The position numbers were made by a program, and so were the translations under genes. A DNA stretch of 33,330 nt from CAZXTR01 sp964643615 (GTDB lineage: Bacteria; Pseudomonadota; Alphaproteobacteria; CAAHEQ01; UBA3637). This document shows positions 1-7,803 of this stretch, piece by piece. Within the stretch, counting starts at the first letter, position 1; every line of letters starts with the position of its first letter. The stretch is taken from the NCBI GenBank assembly GCA_964643615.1, contig CAZXTR010000006.1, positions 1-33,330 of the forward strand, given 5' to 3'. The notes under the pieces were generated by a model. That model was given only the letters and a program-made list of their open reading frames with translations, ran no database searches and had not been told where the DNA came from.

Positions 1-1388
1 TCCGAATGCACCACAACACCATCAGGCCTTGTAATGACAACGTGTCCCAAAGCTTCTAATTCATTGGTCTGACGATTATAAATAATTTTATCAGCCGCAA
101 CAATCGTTCCATCTTGCACGACAACAACATTTCCTGCTGCTGTCACAATATTTTTTTTCTCATCATAGGAAAAAGTATCTGCTTCAAACGTAGCAGGAGC
201 TTGTGTATCTTGTTTATCATTACCAATAAATTGAGGCTTAGCAAAAACAGAAGTCGAGATCAAACAAAAACAAACAAAAACAAAGAACATTTTCATCTTT
301 GGGAAAGAGCCTCTTTTTAGAAGAAATAAACAAAATACTAAAGGAATCACAATATTTGCCCCCATCAAAGAGAGATATATTAAATTTTTATTTGATAAAT
401 TTTCAAATCCCAAAGCCAGGGATTGAATTAAAATGACGACAACTACAGACAACCCAATTAATCCACTTTGCCCTTGACGATTATAATATCCCAACAAAAA
501 TGGCAACAATCCAATGACTAAATAAACCAAGGCATACAAAGGTTGTGTCAATCGTTTAAAGGCTTCAACCTTATATTCTCGATAAACGTTCATCTCTATT
601 TTGTCGCTATATTGAAGCATTAATAATTCTCTTAAAGATTGTTCCCCCTCACTTTCTGTACGGCTACTTTTAGCTTTATTTTCATTTTCAAAAACCATCT
701 TATAGTGTTCAAAACTTAAAGATGAAACGAAATCAGATTTTTCTTTATCATATTCTATTCTTTGCCCATTATACAAAACGACACTAGCATTGCTATTCCC
801 TGGGATAAAAAAACCCTTCTGAGCCACAAGAACAACTCTTTTTGAAGGATCCCTTACATCATGAATGAAAACGCCGCTTAACTCCATCGAAGGTTTAAAA
901 ACGCGAACATATGCCGTCACATTATTTGGCAAGTGGTTAAACGTGCCTTCTTGAATAGCAACATGAGCCAAGTCGTTACGAATTTTGAATTTTAATTCTT
1001 TGAACCGCGTAATCGAATCGGGAACAATCCACAAAGTCAATAAATACCCCACAATAACCAATATGCATCCCAAGTACAGGGCAGGCTTAGCAAGTTGCCA
1101 GGGTGTCATTCCTAAAGATTTCATCACAACTAATTCTCTGTCTGCTAATAATCGATTATATGTAAAAAGCAATACGATAAAAAAAGCAATCGGCGTAATA
1201 ATAGCAACAAAATTCGGCAAAACCAATAATGTCAATTCAACAAACAATCTAATTGATATCCCTTTATTCACAATCCAATCAATCATTCGCAGAGATTGTG
1301 ACAACCAAATAATGCCTGTTAATCCTAATGCCACAAGCACAAAGCCTATAAAAAGTTGTTTTGCGATGTATGTGTTTAATATTTTCAT
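1..1388 (-). CDS. lptF/lptD: LptF-type LPS-export permease fused in frame to an LptD-like OstA domain (partial, runs off left edge)
   Basis: The frame is open from the ATG at 1388 to base 1 (462 codons); I checked every codon for stops. Residues 1-364 form an LptF/LptG (YjgP/YjgQ) permease: membrane segments near 11-30, 50-76 and 103-122, a periplasmic domain near 125-265 and three more membrane segments at about 281-355. Motifs such as SQSLRMID and ELVVMKSLGMTP fit alphaproteobacterial LptF better than LptG. Six residues after the last membrane segment comes M365, which begins a classic signal peptide ending SVFA|K (A383). About 75 residues of an OstA/LptA-LptD N-terminal domain follow (FEADTFSYDEKKNIV, GNVVVVQDGTIVAADKIIY). 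In relatives lptF, lptG and lptD are usually separate consecutive genes. LptF moves LPS out of the inner membrane; LptD is the outer-membrane translocon. The start is 13 bases after the xerD stop, with an AAGAG ribosome site. Domain calls are firm; whether the product is truly one chain is uncertain. Confidence 0.8.
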   Translation of the reverse strand, partial: MKILNTYIAKQLFIGFVLVALGLTGIIWLSQSLRMIDWIVNKGISIRLFVELTLLVLPNFVAIITPIAFFIVLLFTYNRLLADRELVVMKSLGMTPWQLAKPALYLGCILVIVGYLLTLWIVPDSITRFKELKFKIRNDLAHVAIQEGTFNHLPNNVTAYVRVFKPSMELSGVFIHDVRDPSKRVVLVAQKGFFIPGNSNASVVLYNGQRIEYDKEKSDFVSSLSFEHYKMVFENENKAKSSRTESEGEQSLRELLMLQYSDKIEMNVYREYKVEAFKRLTQPLYALVYLVIGLLPFLLGYYNRQGQSGLIGLSVVVVILIQSLALGFENLSNKNLIYLSLMGANIVIPLVFCLFLLKRGSFPKMKMFFVFVCFCLISTSVFAKPQFIGNDKQDTQAPATFEADTFSYDEKKNIVTAAGNVVVVQDGTIVAADKIIYNRQTNELEALGHVVITRPDGVVVHS

Positions 1389-1401
1389 AAAAACTCTTAT
1401 A

Positions 1402-2298
1402 TCAGATTTTATTCAAATGTGCGAGAGGATGTTTTGTTTCGATGATTTTTTTTAATCTTTCAGGCATAACATGTGTATAAATTTCCGTAGTTGCAATATC
1501 CGAGTGCCCTAACATTTTTTGTATACTCCGCAAATCTGCGTCATGTGCAATTAAATGGCTAGCAAAAGAATGTCTAAATACATGAGGAGACACTCGATTC
1601 GGATTAATTCCAATTTCAACCGCCAAATTTTTTAAAACTTTAAAAAAAGCATCTCGTGTCAAATAACCTTGTCGTGCATAAGAAGGAAATAACCATTTCG
1701 ATTTTTGTCCTCTTTTTAAATAATTCTCACGAACCAATATCCATTTTTCGATTGCGTGTTTAGCAGGATCATCCAACGGGACAAGTCTTTGTTTCCCACC
1801 TTTCCCAGTTACCATAACAAACGAATTTTCACGTAATACCGCACTCAAAGGCAAAGAAATTAATTCACTGACTCGCATCCCTGACGCATATAAAATTTCC
1901 AACATTGTTTTGACACGCAAATCTTTCTTCTCCGCACATAACAGCAAAGCATTTACTTCTGTTTCATTTAAGTATTTTGGTAATAGCTTAGCTGTTTTTG
2001 GGGCGTCCAAAAAGTCCGCAGGATTATCCTCGCGAAGTCCTTCCGAATACAAAAAACGAAAAAATTCTCGAGTTGAAGACAAACGACGGGATTGAGTCCT
2101 TGCAGATAATCCGGCACGAGCAACGCTCTGCATATAACTTTCCAAGTGACATGTTTGTGCCTTTTCCAACGAAACATACGTGATTTTTAAAAAGGATTCT
2201 AAATCTTTTAAATCTTGGCGATACGCTCGCACAGTATGAATAGAAGCCCCTCGTTCTGCGACCATTACATTCAAAAAAGATTCAACACGTTCATTCAT
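1402..2298 (-). CDS. xerD: Site-specific tyrosine recombinase XerD
   Basis: Tyrosine recombinase that resolves chromosome dimers at dif together with XerC. An N-terminal SAM-like DNA-binding domain (about residues 1-85, with AERGASIHTVRAYRQDL) precedes the catalytic domain. The catalytic set is visible: Arg in ASGMRVSEL, HxxR in HVFRHSF, His in LGHSD and the nucleophile Tyr in TTEIYTHV. An in-frame ATG lies 8 codons upstream at 2322. I prefer 2298 because it forms an ATGA overlap with the stop of the preceding gene, has AGGAAA about 9 bases upstream and gives 298 aa, the length of E. coli XerD. XerD rather than XerC is favoured by sequence flavour and by position next to aroK, a common alphaproteobacterial arrangement. 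Confusion with XerC is the main alternative. Confidence 0.88.
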   Translation of the reverse strand: MNERVESFLNVMVAERGASIHTVRAYRQDLKDLESFLKITYVSLEKAQTCHLESYMQSVARAGLSARTQSRRLSSTREFFRFLYSEGLREDNPADFLDAPKTAKLLPKYLNETEVNALLLCAEKKDLRVKTMLEILYASGMRVSELISLPLSAVLRENSFVMVTGKGGKQRLVPLDDPAKHAIEKWILVRENYLKRGQKSKWLFPSYARQGYLTRDAFFKVLKNLAVEIGINPNRVSPHVFRHSFASHLIAHDADLRSIQKMLGHSDIATTEIYTHVMPERLKKIIETKHPLAHLNKI

Positions 2299-3410
2299 TG
2301 CGAGATTTCCTGCAAAATCCATTCTTCAACAAGATTGTCAAAACCCACTTGTTTTAAAATATGCAAAGCATTTGGCGCATATTTTTGTTCGGATAATAAA
2401 AACAAAGCAATTAAAACATCTGCTCCTGATGTTGTTTCGACTTTCTTATTCATAAGCGACACATCTAATAACGAACTGTTCAAAGAATCATGTTTAAAAT
2501 CTAAAGATTCAAGGTGAATCAATCGTGTGGGTCTTTCATAAACGTAAAAAAAAGCTTCTAATATAGCCACACGATAAATTTGTTCCTTTAGTGATATTCC
2601 CCCTTTCCTCCATAAATCTAACAAGTTAGCTAAGTGGACTACGTTTCCAAAAGGCACAACTATTTGTTTTTTATTCAACGGCACAACAAAACTAGGTAAT
2701 GGAGCAATAACAACATTATCGATTTTCATTTGAGTGATCAAAGAAAGCTCAATCGGCGTTATAGTATCTACCTTTAATTCATTTAAGGATGCATCATTCA
2801 TCAAAGCAGAAACAATTCGGGCAAAAAAAGTTTCTTGTGGGTTTTGCTCCCGCCATAAAGTAAAGCTTAATTCTGCACTCTCTTTTTCCCCTGATGTTAG
2901 TTGACAGAAAATATGCAACTCTTGCCAAAAGGATGTTTCTAGATTTTCGGACAAAGCACAAGCATTTTTTATATCCTCTTTCATCAAAAAAGTTTCGGCT
3001 TTAATTTGCAAAATTTCTTGATTTTGGAAAGATGGGGGAAGCTTATCAATTAAAGCTAAAACATCATCAAACGAACCTAAAGTGAACAATCCTTTCAACC
3101 TTAACAAAAGCCATTTTCCTTCTTGATTCTCCTTAGGTAAAGATAAAACTGGCGTCACATCTGATAACACCATACGCGTCATTTCATACAGCGCAGAAGA
3201 GCGCCTTTGTTGACAAAGCGATAAAACGATTTCTTCCATTTTAAGGAAAGGATAATTTCCCCAACCTCGGAAATCCAAAGCATCCAAAAGACCAATTGAA
3301 TCCACGGAAGGAACTGACAACTCTTCAATTTTTAATTCTTCGGCATAAACGGGCGAAATAAGCCCACAAAAAAACAAAAAACAAAAAATTTTAATTATCA
3401 ACTGTGACAT
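2295..3410 (-). CDS. Exported helical-repeat protein of unknown function
   Basis: 371 aa. A clear signal peptide covers residues 1-23 (hydrophobic IIKIFCFLFFCGLIS, cleavage after VYA), so the product is expected in the periplasm. The mature part looks largely alpha-helical, with short helix pairs between about residues 55 and 210 that resemble degenerate TPR-like units (for example GSFDDVLALIDKLP and LKAETFLMKEDIKNACAL in style), but no canonical TPR consensus can be claimed. It overlaps the preceding 47-aa gene by 20 bases and its stop overlaps the xerD start (ATGA), so the three are probably translated together. I do not recognise the family. Its place between xerD and aroK suggests a conserved alphaproteobacterial neighbour, possibly an envelope or cell-division accessory; that is inference from context only. 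Confidence 0.75.
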   Translation of the reverse strand: MSQLIIKIFCFLFFCGLISPVYAEELKIEELSVPSVDSIGLLDALDFRGWGNYPFLKMEEIVLSLCQQRRSSALYEMTRMVLSDVTPVLSLPKENQEGKWLLLRLKGLFTLGSFDDVLALIDKLPPSFQNQEILQIKAETFLMKEDIKNACALSENLETSFWQELHIFCQLTSGEKESAELSFTLWREQNPQETFFARIVSALMNDASLNELKVDTITPIELSLITQMKIDNVVIAPLPSFVVPLNKKQIVVPFGNVVHLANLLDLWRKGGISLKEQIYRVAILEAFFYVYERPTRLIHLESLDFKHDSLNSSLLDVSLMNKKVETTSGADVLIALFLLSEQKYAPNALHILKQVGFDNLVEEWILQEISQ

Positions 3411-3534
3411 TTTGTATTGTTTTTTCGATGGTTGTCACAGAAACGGGAATATTCCAAAACACAACATACACACCGAACCCCAACAAAGCAACCAATATAA
3501 TTTTTAACAAAATATGTTTTTTTTCTTTTCTCAT
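3391..3534 (-). CDS. Small single-pass membrane protein (47 aa)
   Basis: A short gene starting with ATG at 3534 and ending with TAA at 3391-3393. The product has a basic start (MRKEKKH), one membrane segment at about residues 8-27 (ILLKIILVALLGFGVYVVFW) and a short periplasmic tail containing VSVTTIEKTI. An AGAAAGAG ribosome site lies about 8 bases before the ATG, and the 3' end overlaps the next gene by 20 bases, which argues for translational coupling. Short proteins with one membrane helix followed by a P-x-x-x-(T/V)EK-type tail are, as I recall, common in this position in alphaproteobacteria; their function is unknown to me. It is the first gene of the minus-strand run toward xerD. Confidence 0.7.
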   Translation of the reverse strand: MRKEKKHILLKIILVALLGFGVYVVFWNIPVSVTTIEKTIQNVTVDN

Positions 3535-3572
3535 TTTTACTCTTTCTCTGGACTTTCAAAAAAAACTGGCTA

Positions 3573-3600
3573 TTCTTATCGAAAAAGAGCTTAATAACAA
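3573..3600 (-). promoter_or_regulatory. Possible promoter for the small-protein/xerD/lptF run
   Basis: On the minus strand TTGTTA (3600-3595) and TAAGAA (3578-3573) are separated by 16 bases, about 40 bases before the ATG at 3534. It sits in the only intergenic space (3535-3636), shared with divergent aroK. It is a weak match to sigma-70-type elements and AT-rich DNA gives such matches by chance. Confidence 0.3.
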
Positions 3601-3636
3601 TATAGGTTTCTGTCAATAAAAAGAACGCAAAAGAAG

Positions 3637-4179
3637 ATGAAGCAAAAGATTATTTTACTCGTTGGAATGATGGGCTGTGGCAAAACAAGCTTGGGCAAAG
3701 TTTTGTCGAAACGCCTAAATTTGCCTTTTGTTGACAGCGATAAAGAGATTGAAAAAGCTTCTGGATGTAGCATTTCTGATTTATTCGCGACCTATGGGGA
3801 AGAAGAATTTCGTCACGGAGAAGAACGCATTATCGAACGATTATTAAAAACATGCGAACCTTGCGTATTATCGTCTGGCGGGGGTGCTTTTTTATCTTCA
3901 AAGACAAGAAAAATTGCAAAAGAATATGCCGTGTCTGTTTGGATACGTGCTGACGTTGATTTACTCAGTCGAAGAACCGAAGGGCGTAAACATCGCCCAC
4001 TTGTCCCAGCAAAAGATAATAAAAAAGCCATCGAACGACTAGTTAAAGATTGCTATCCTTTGTATGCCAAAGCGGATTTGATTTTGGACACACACTCAGA
4101 ACCTATTAGAGAAACCATGCGCCACCTTGTCTATTTATTAGAAAGACATAACGTTATTCCAAAAGGAACAAAAAAATGA
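3637..4179 (+). CDS. aroK: Shikimate kinase
   Basis: Phosphorylates shikimate at the 3-OH in the pathway to chorismate; cytoplasmic. All family marks are present in 180 aa: the P-loop GMMGCGKTS near residues 10-18, the shikimate-binding DSDKEIEKASG, the FRHGEERII region, the SSGGGAF loop and the lid region RTEGRKHRPL. The length is normal. The stop overlaps the start of the next gene (ATGA). In many alphaproteobacteria aroK is followed by aroB (3-dehydroquinate synthase) and then by the CNNM/CorC gene; here aroB is missing and the CNNM gene follows directly. Confidence 0.95.
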   Translation: MKQKIILLVGMMGCGKTSLGKVLSKRLNLPFVDSDKEIEKASGCSISDLFATYGEEEFRHGEERIIERLLKTCEPCVLSSGGGAFLSSKTRKIAKEYAVSVWIRADVDLLSRRTEGRKHRPLVPAKDNKKAIERLVKDCYPLYAKADLILDTHSEPIRETMRHLVYLLERHNVIPKGTKK

Positions 4180-5447
4180 CGATATCCCTTATTATTTTGT
4201 GTATTTGTATGATACTTTCTGCTTTTTTTTCCGGGGCAGAAACAGCCTATACCGCGTCATCCAAAGCATTAATGCACGAAATGGGTAAAAAAGGAAATTA
4301 CAGAGCGGAATTGGTCAATAAAATCAAGAATCGTCCAGAACAGTTTTTAGAGATGATTTTGTTGGGCAATAACGTTGTCAACATCACGGCAACAGCCATC
4401 ACGACAAGCCTATGTTTATCTTTATTCGGGAAAGAATGGGGTGTTATTATATCTACTTTTGGCGCCAGTATTATTATTTTGATTTTTTGTGAAATTATGC
4501 CGAAAAACTTTGCTATTAAAAATGCTAACTCTTTTGCATTGTTTGTGGCGCCTATAATTGCTTTGTTGACCATAATTCTGACCCCTATAGTGGCATTTAC
4601 GAACACTCTTGTACAAAGCACGATGAAGACTTTAGGCTTGCTACATCAAGAAAAATTAAGAGACACGTCTGGAAAAACCGAACTGCGCGGAGTAATTGAT
4701 TTACAAAAAGGCGATGCTATCAAATCTGAACGTATAATGTTAAAAAGCGTTTTAGATTTAAGCGAATTACACGTTGAAGACATTATGATACATCGTCGAA
4801 AAATAGCTTCGCTAGAAGCCTCTTTGCCTAAAAAGCTCCTCATTACCAAAGCATTGAATTCTCCTTATACACGGATTCCTATTTGGAAACATAAGAAAGA
4901 TAACATTGTCGGCGTATTGCATTTTAAATCTTTATTTAGAGCTATGCAATTACATCAAGGGGATATCGAAACATTAAATATTATGGCGATTGCCACAACT
5001 CCTTGGTTTATTTTAAACACAACATCGGTTTTGGACCAATTACAAGCATTTCGAAAAAGACGTGAACATTTCGCATTGGTCGTTGACGAATATGGCGTTT
5101 TAAAAGGCATCATCACATTAGAAGATATCTTAGAAGAAATCGTCGGGGATATTATGGATGAAACAGATCACCAGACCGAATCTTTGTTAAAAGTACAACC
5201 ACAAATAGACGGATCCGTCATCGTCGACGGAGAGACAACCATCCGTGATATTAATCGCCGTTTCGGTTGGAACTTGACCGATGACAAAGCCTCAACAATC
5301 GCAGGTTTATTGCTCTATGAAGCCGAGCGAATTCCCCAAAAAGAAATAACGTATTCTTTCTATGGATTTACATTCAAAGTGCTTGATAAAAGAGGCAATC
5401 GCATTACTAGCATTTTAATTACACCACCTAAACCTGAAGTAAATTAG
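4176..5447 (+). CDS. CNNM/CorC-family (DUF21-CBS) membrane protein
   Basis: 423 aa inner-membrane protein of the family often annotated as hemolysin-like or HlyC/CorC, linked in other bacteria to magnesium or cobalt efflux. Order of domains: DUF21/CNNM membrane domain (about residues 1-145, starting SGAETAYTASSKA), a paired CBS domain (about 190-310; VEDIMIHRR and EDILEEIVGDIMDE border it) and the C-terminal CorC/HlyC (transporter-associated) domain (about 330-415, with VDGETTIRDINRRF). Translationally coupled to aroK. Its last 4 bases overlap the convergent gene on the other strand. The family is sure; the substrate is not. Confidence 0.9.
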   Translation: MTISLIILCICMILSAFFSGAETAYTASSKALMHEMGKKGNYRAELVNKIKNRPEQFLEMILLGNNVVNITATAITTSLCLSLFGKEWGVIISTFGASIIILIFCEIMPKNFAIKNANSFALFVAPIIALLTIILTPIVAFTNTLVQSTMKTLGLLHQEKLRDTSGKTELRGVIDLQKGDAIKSERIMLKSVLDLSELHVEDIMIHRRKIASLEASLPKKLLITKALNSPYTRIPIWKHKKDNIVGVLHFKSLFRAMQLHQGDIETLNIMAIATTPWFILNTTSVLDQLQAFRKRREHFALVVDEYGVLKGIITLEDILEEIVGDIMDETDHQTESLLKVQPQIDGSVIVDGETTIRDINRRFGWNLTDDKASTIAGLLLYEAERIPQKEITYSFYGFTFKVLDKRGNRITSILITPPKPEVN

Positions 5448-6250
5448 GCATCAAAGATTAAAACTTGTTGATGTTTTTCGTCAAATAAAACGGCATAAAT
5501 AGGAGCATCAAAGCCTCCTCCACTAACTAACGTCGTATAGTATGTCTCCTTAAAAACACCGTGTTTTTTTGGAGAAGACAAATTCCGCACCACCTGTTTG
5601 AATCCTAAATAAGGGTAATCTCTGGAAAAGGGTTGTTTCCCACCCCACCAAAAAGAATCCCCTTGTAAATTCAAAGAAACTTCATGGTTAATTCCAAAAT
5701 GGACAAATAAAATATCATTATTCGCCGTATACGCAGCATGCTTTAATTCTGCCATATAATCAATATGACCATCATGTTCTTTTTGAGCCTTCCGCAGAGC
5801 TGTTGCCCATCGAGAAACTGCCACAACACCTTGAGGCAAAATCCGGCGTCCTTCATCGGGGTCAATACCATACGATAAAAGTGTTTGTTTTAAGCCTTTT
5901 TTTAACATCCAATCATAAACTTCTACAGGATTTTTAGCGAATTGAATTTGCATCAAACGATGAAACATTTCTTCTTGTTGGCCTCTTAAAAAAACAACAT
6001 CACTTTGGGAAACGCCAGGAATAGAAATTAAAGCACGACGAAAAAATAAAACTTCATCAATAGCCTTACAAACATCAAAGCCAAACCCCAACAAATTACC
6101 CAAATAAACAACGACATCCCCAATTTTGAATTCAGCAGATATCTTCTTATGCAAAAAACGCAATCGCACAGCATCACCACACGGAGAAGACACTGCCCAA
6201 ATCCGCCTATGTTCTGGAATAACAGAAAAAATATCTTTTTGTAACGTCAT
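5444..6250 (-). CDS. PPP-type phosphatase-like protein with lost metal-binding motifs
   Basis: 268 aa. The overall pattern matches bacterial serine/threonine phosphatase-like metallophosphoesterases, but the signature motifs are replaced. The usual GDxHG position reads SSPCG, GDxVDRG reads GNLLGFG and GNHE reads GQQE. A later histidine motif (LFVHFGI) and the FWWGG segment remain. I recall similar degenerate homologues in other alphaproteobacteria, so this looks like a conserved non-catalytic (pseudo-phosphatase) family rather than decay; the frame is intact and well conserved in style. It overlaps the convergent CNNM gene by 4 bases. Role unknown; a binding or scaffold function is inference. 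Confidence 0.7.
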   Translation of the reverse strand: MTLQKDIFSVIPEHRRIWAVSSPCGDAVRLRFLHKKISAEFKIGDVVVYLGNLLGFGFDVCKAIDEVLFFRRALISIPGVSQSDVVFLRGQQEEMFHRLMQIQFAKNPVEVYDWMLKKGLKQTLLSYGIDPDEGRRILPQGVVAVSRWATALRKAQKEHDGHIDYMAELKHAAYTANNDILFVHFGINHEVSLNLQGDSFWWGGKQPFSRDYPYLGFKQVVRNLSSPKKHGVFKETYYTTLVSGGGFDAPIYAVLFDEKHQQVLIFDA

Positions 6251-6315
6251 AAGTTTTATTTTACACTTATCTTTTTAAAAAGCTAGCATAAAATAAAGTA
6301 AAAAGGCACATACCT

Positions 6316-7266
6316 TTAAATAGCCTCACACATATTGGAATCTGGCATCCATTCTTCCCCAAAAGGACAAATGCATGCAACATTTCCCGTCCCTACGTTT
6401 TTTGATTTGTCGAGGCAAGGCAAGCAAGATTCACCTCTTACAGCAGTTCCTGTTTTTGAAAAATAACCATTTTTGCAAAAGCACGCCGTTCCAAGCCATT
6501 GCGCATGGTCACCACATTGAATAAGACATCCCCCAGCCGAACACCACTCAGCGCCTGAATTCCCACAAGGCGTATCATCAGGACGATTTGTAATAACACC
6601 CGTTGACGAATCGCAACTTTCCTCGCACTCTCCCAAAGAAACCCCACGACATAAATCAACACATAAACCCCTTTTGCATGCCCCGATTGAACATAACGCT
6701 CCATCATATTTTTTTTCAATAATGCCAGTTTCAGGATTACAGCGTTCATCGCATTCGCCTAAAACACTGCCCTTGCATTTCCCTTCCGAAGAACATTCAG
6801 AAATGCTTTCTGGATTATTATCCGAAAAACAAAAAGACATAAACGATTTACTATGACAAATATCATAATTCCCCACAAAAAGATACGAATTCACTTGAAC
6901 AGCTCGTATCTCAGAAGATTTGGCCTCCAACAAACCACGACACAAAGCCTTTGGAACATCTCGTACATTAACCAAAAACGAACTGCCACTCTCCTTAACG
7001 GCATCCATTGACAGTTCTGTTTCCATCCGTAATCGTAAATCTGGAAAAGAAAAAACATACCCCTTCGTAAGGTCTCGATAATTCGATTGCCGAACGGCCG
7101 TCGTATGTAAAACAATATCGTACAAAGTTAATTTAACCAGTCGCTTATTAGAAAAATATCGATATGTCACTACTACACCCCATGAAAGGAAGACTATCAC
7201 CGCCAATGATGTCAACATACCAAGCACACTTCGACCAGAAAAGGAAAGATTCTTCAACTTAACCAT
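6316..7266 (-). CDS. Cysteine-rich pilin-like protein lacking Glu at +5
   Basis: 316 aa. The N-terminus resembles type IV pilin/pseudopilins: a short basic leader, then SG|RSVLGML and a hydrophobic helix to about residue 34. Counting from the likely prepilin cleavage after G11, position +5 is Gly (G16) rather than the near-invariant Glu. Residues 35-155 form a variable, pilin-like region. From residue 164 on there are two tandem cysteine-rich units (about 164-206 and 206-250), both containing LGEC(D/E)E(R/S)C and TG(I/V)I, followed by an EGF-like tail. I count 24 cysteines, all after the membrane helix, which fits disulfide bonding outside the cytoplasm. The ribosome site AGGAGG is strong. 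Upstream DNA is lost in the gap. An adhesin or minor pilin role is inference. Confidence 0.65.
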   Translation of the reverse strand: MVKLKNLSFSGRSVLGMLTSLAVIVFLSWGVVVTYRYFSNKRLVKLTLYDIVLHTTAVRQSNYRDLTKGYVFSFPDLRLRMETELSMDAVKESGSSFLVNVRDVPKALCRGLLEAKSSEIRAVQVNSYLFVGNYDICHSKSFMSFCFSDNNPESISECSSEGKCKGSVLGECDERCNPETGIIEKKYDGALCSIGACKRGLCVDLCRGVSLGECEESCDSSTGVITNRPDDTPCGNSGAEWCSAGGCLIQCGDHAQWLGTACFCKNGYFSKTGTAVRGESCLPCLDKSKNVGTGNVACICPFGEEWMPDSNMCEAI

Positions 7267-7304
7267 AATTCCTCCTGTAAATTTAGATTTACTTCTAGTA
7301 AGTA

Positions 7305-7404
7305 NNNNNNNNNNNNNNNNNNNNNNNNNNNNNNNNNNNNNNNNNNNNNNNNNNNNNNNNNNNNNNNNNNNNNNNNNNNNNNNNNNNNNNNNNNNNNNNN
7401 NNNN
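7305..7404. other. Assembly gap (100 N)
   Basis: A run of 100 N, probably a conventional gap of unknown length. It hides the promoter side of the pilin-like gene, the 5' end of mraZ and the dcw-cluster promoter region where MraZ operator repeats would be expected. Confidence 0.95.
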
Positions 7405-7803
7405 GCCGAATATCGTTCCATTTTAGAAACACTGGATTCGGAACTTATTTTATATCGTTCTTTTATTCATCCATGCATAGAGGGGTGCCCTTCTATGTTA
7501 TTGGAAAAGATGGCCATAAACATTGAACAAAGTTTTAGTTACTTTTCCAGAGAGCAAGACGCGCTGACTTCATTAATATATAGCGAATCAAAAATTTTTA
7601 CGTTAGACAGTACTGGGCGCATTTCATTAACCCCGAAATTAATTGATTATACACACCTTTCGGACAGTGCTGTTTTTGTAGGGAAAGGAAGAACCTTTCA
7701 AATTTGGCAACCAGCATTATTAGAAAAACAAAACACCCAATTGCGGACGAAGCAATCCATTGTCGGTCTATGCGTACCAACACAAAAAAGCGATGAACGA
7801 TGA
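7405..7803 (+). CDS. mraZ: MraZ transcriptional regulator (5' part missing in gap)
   Basis: MraZ is an AbrB/SpoVT-fold DNA-binding protein that acts on the promoter of the division and cell wall cluster. The frame is open from the gap edge at 7405 to the TGA at 7801-7803 (132 codons). The second MraZ repeat is clear: LDSTGRISLTPKLIDYTHL and FVGKGRTFQIW match the family's D-x-x-GR and G-x-x-x-x-F-x-IW pattern. The first repeat mostly lies in the gap, with only its end visible. An internal ATG at 7495 would give a 102-aa product, but homology continues upstream, so I treat the gene as partial. The stop overlaps the rsmH start (ATGA). Confidence 0.85.
   Translation, partial: AEYRSILETLDSELILYRSFIHPCIEGCPSMLLEKMAINIEQSFSYFSREQDALTSLIYSESKIFTLDSTGRISLTPKLIDYTHLSDSAVFVGKGRTFQIWQPALLEKQNTQLRTKQSIVGLCVPTQKSDER

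Noticed and set aside
985..1455. 156-aa plus-strand frame
   Set aside because: It lies opposite the lptF permease and xerD end, whose minus-strand frames carry clear family motifs; composition is that of an antisense shadow.
6271..6282. Palindrome CTTTTTAAAAAG between two minus-strand genes
   Set aside because: An AT-only style stem with no loop is weak as a terminator and common in this AT-rich DNA.
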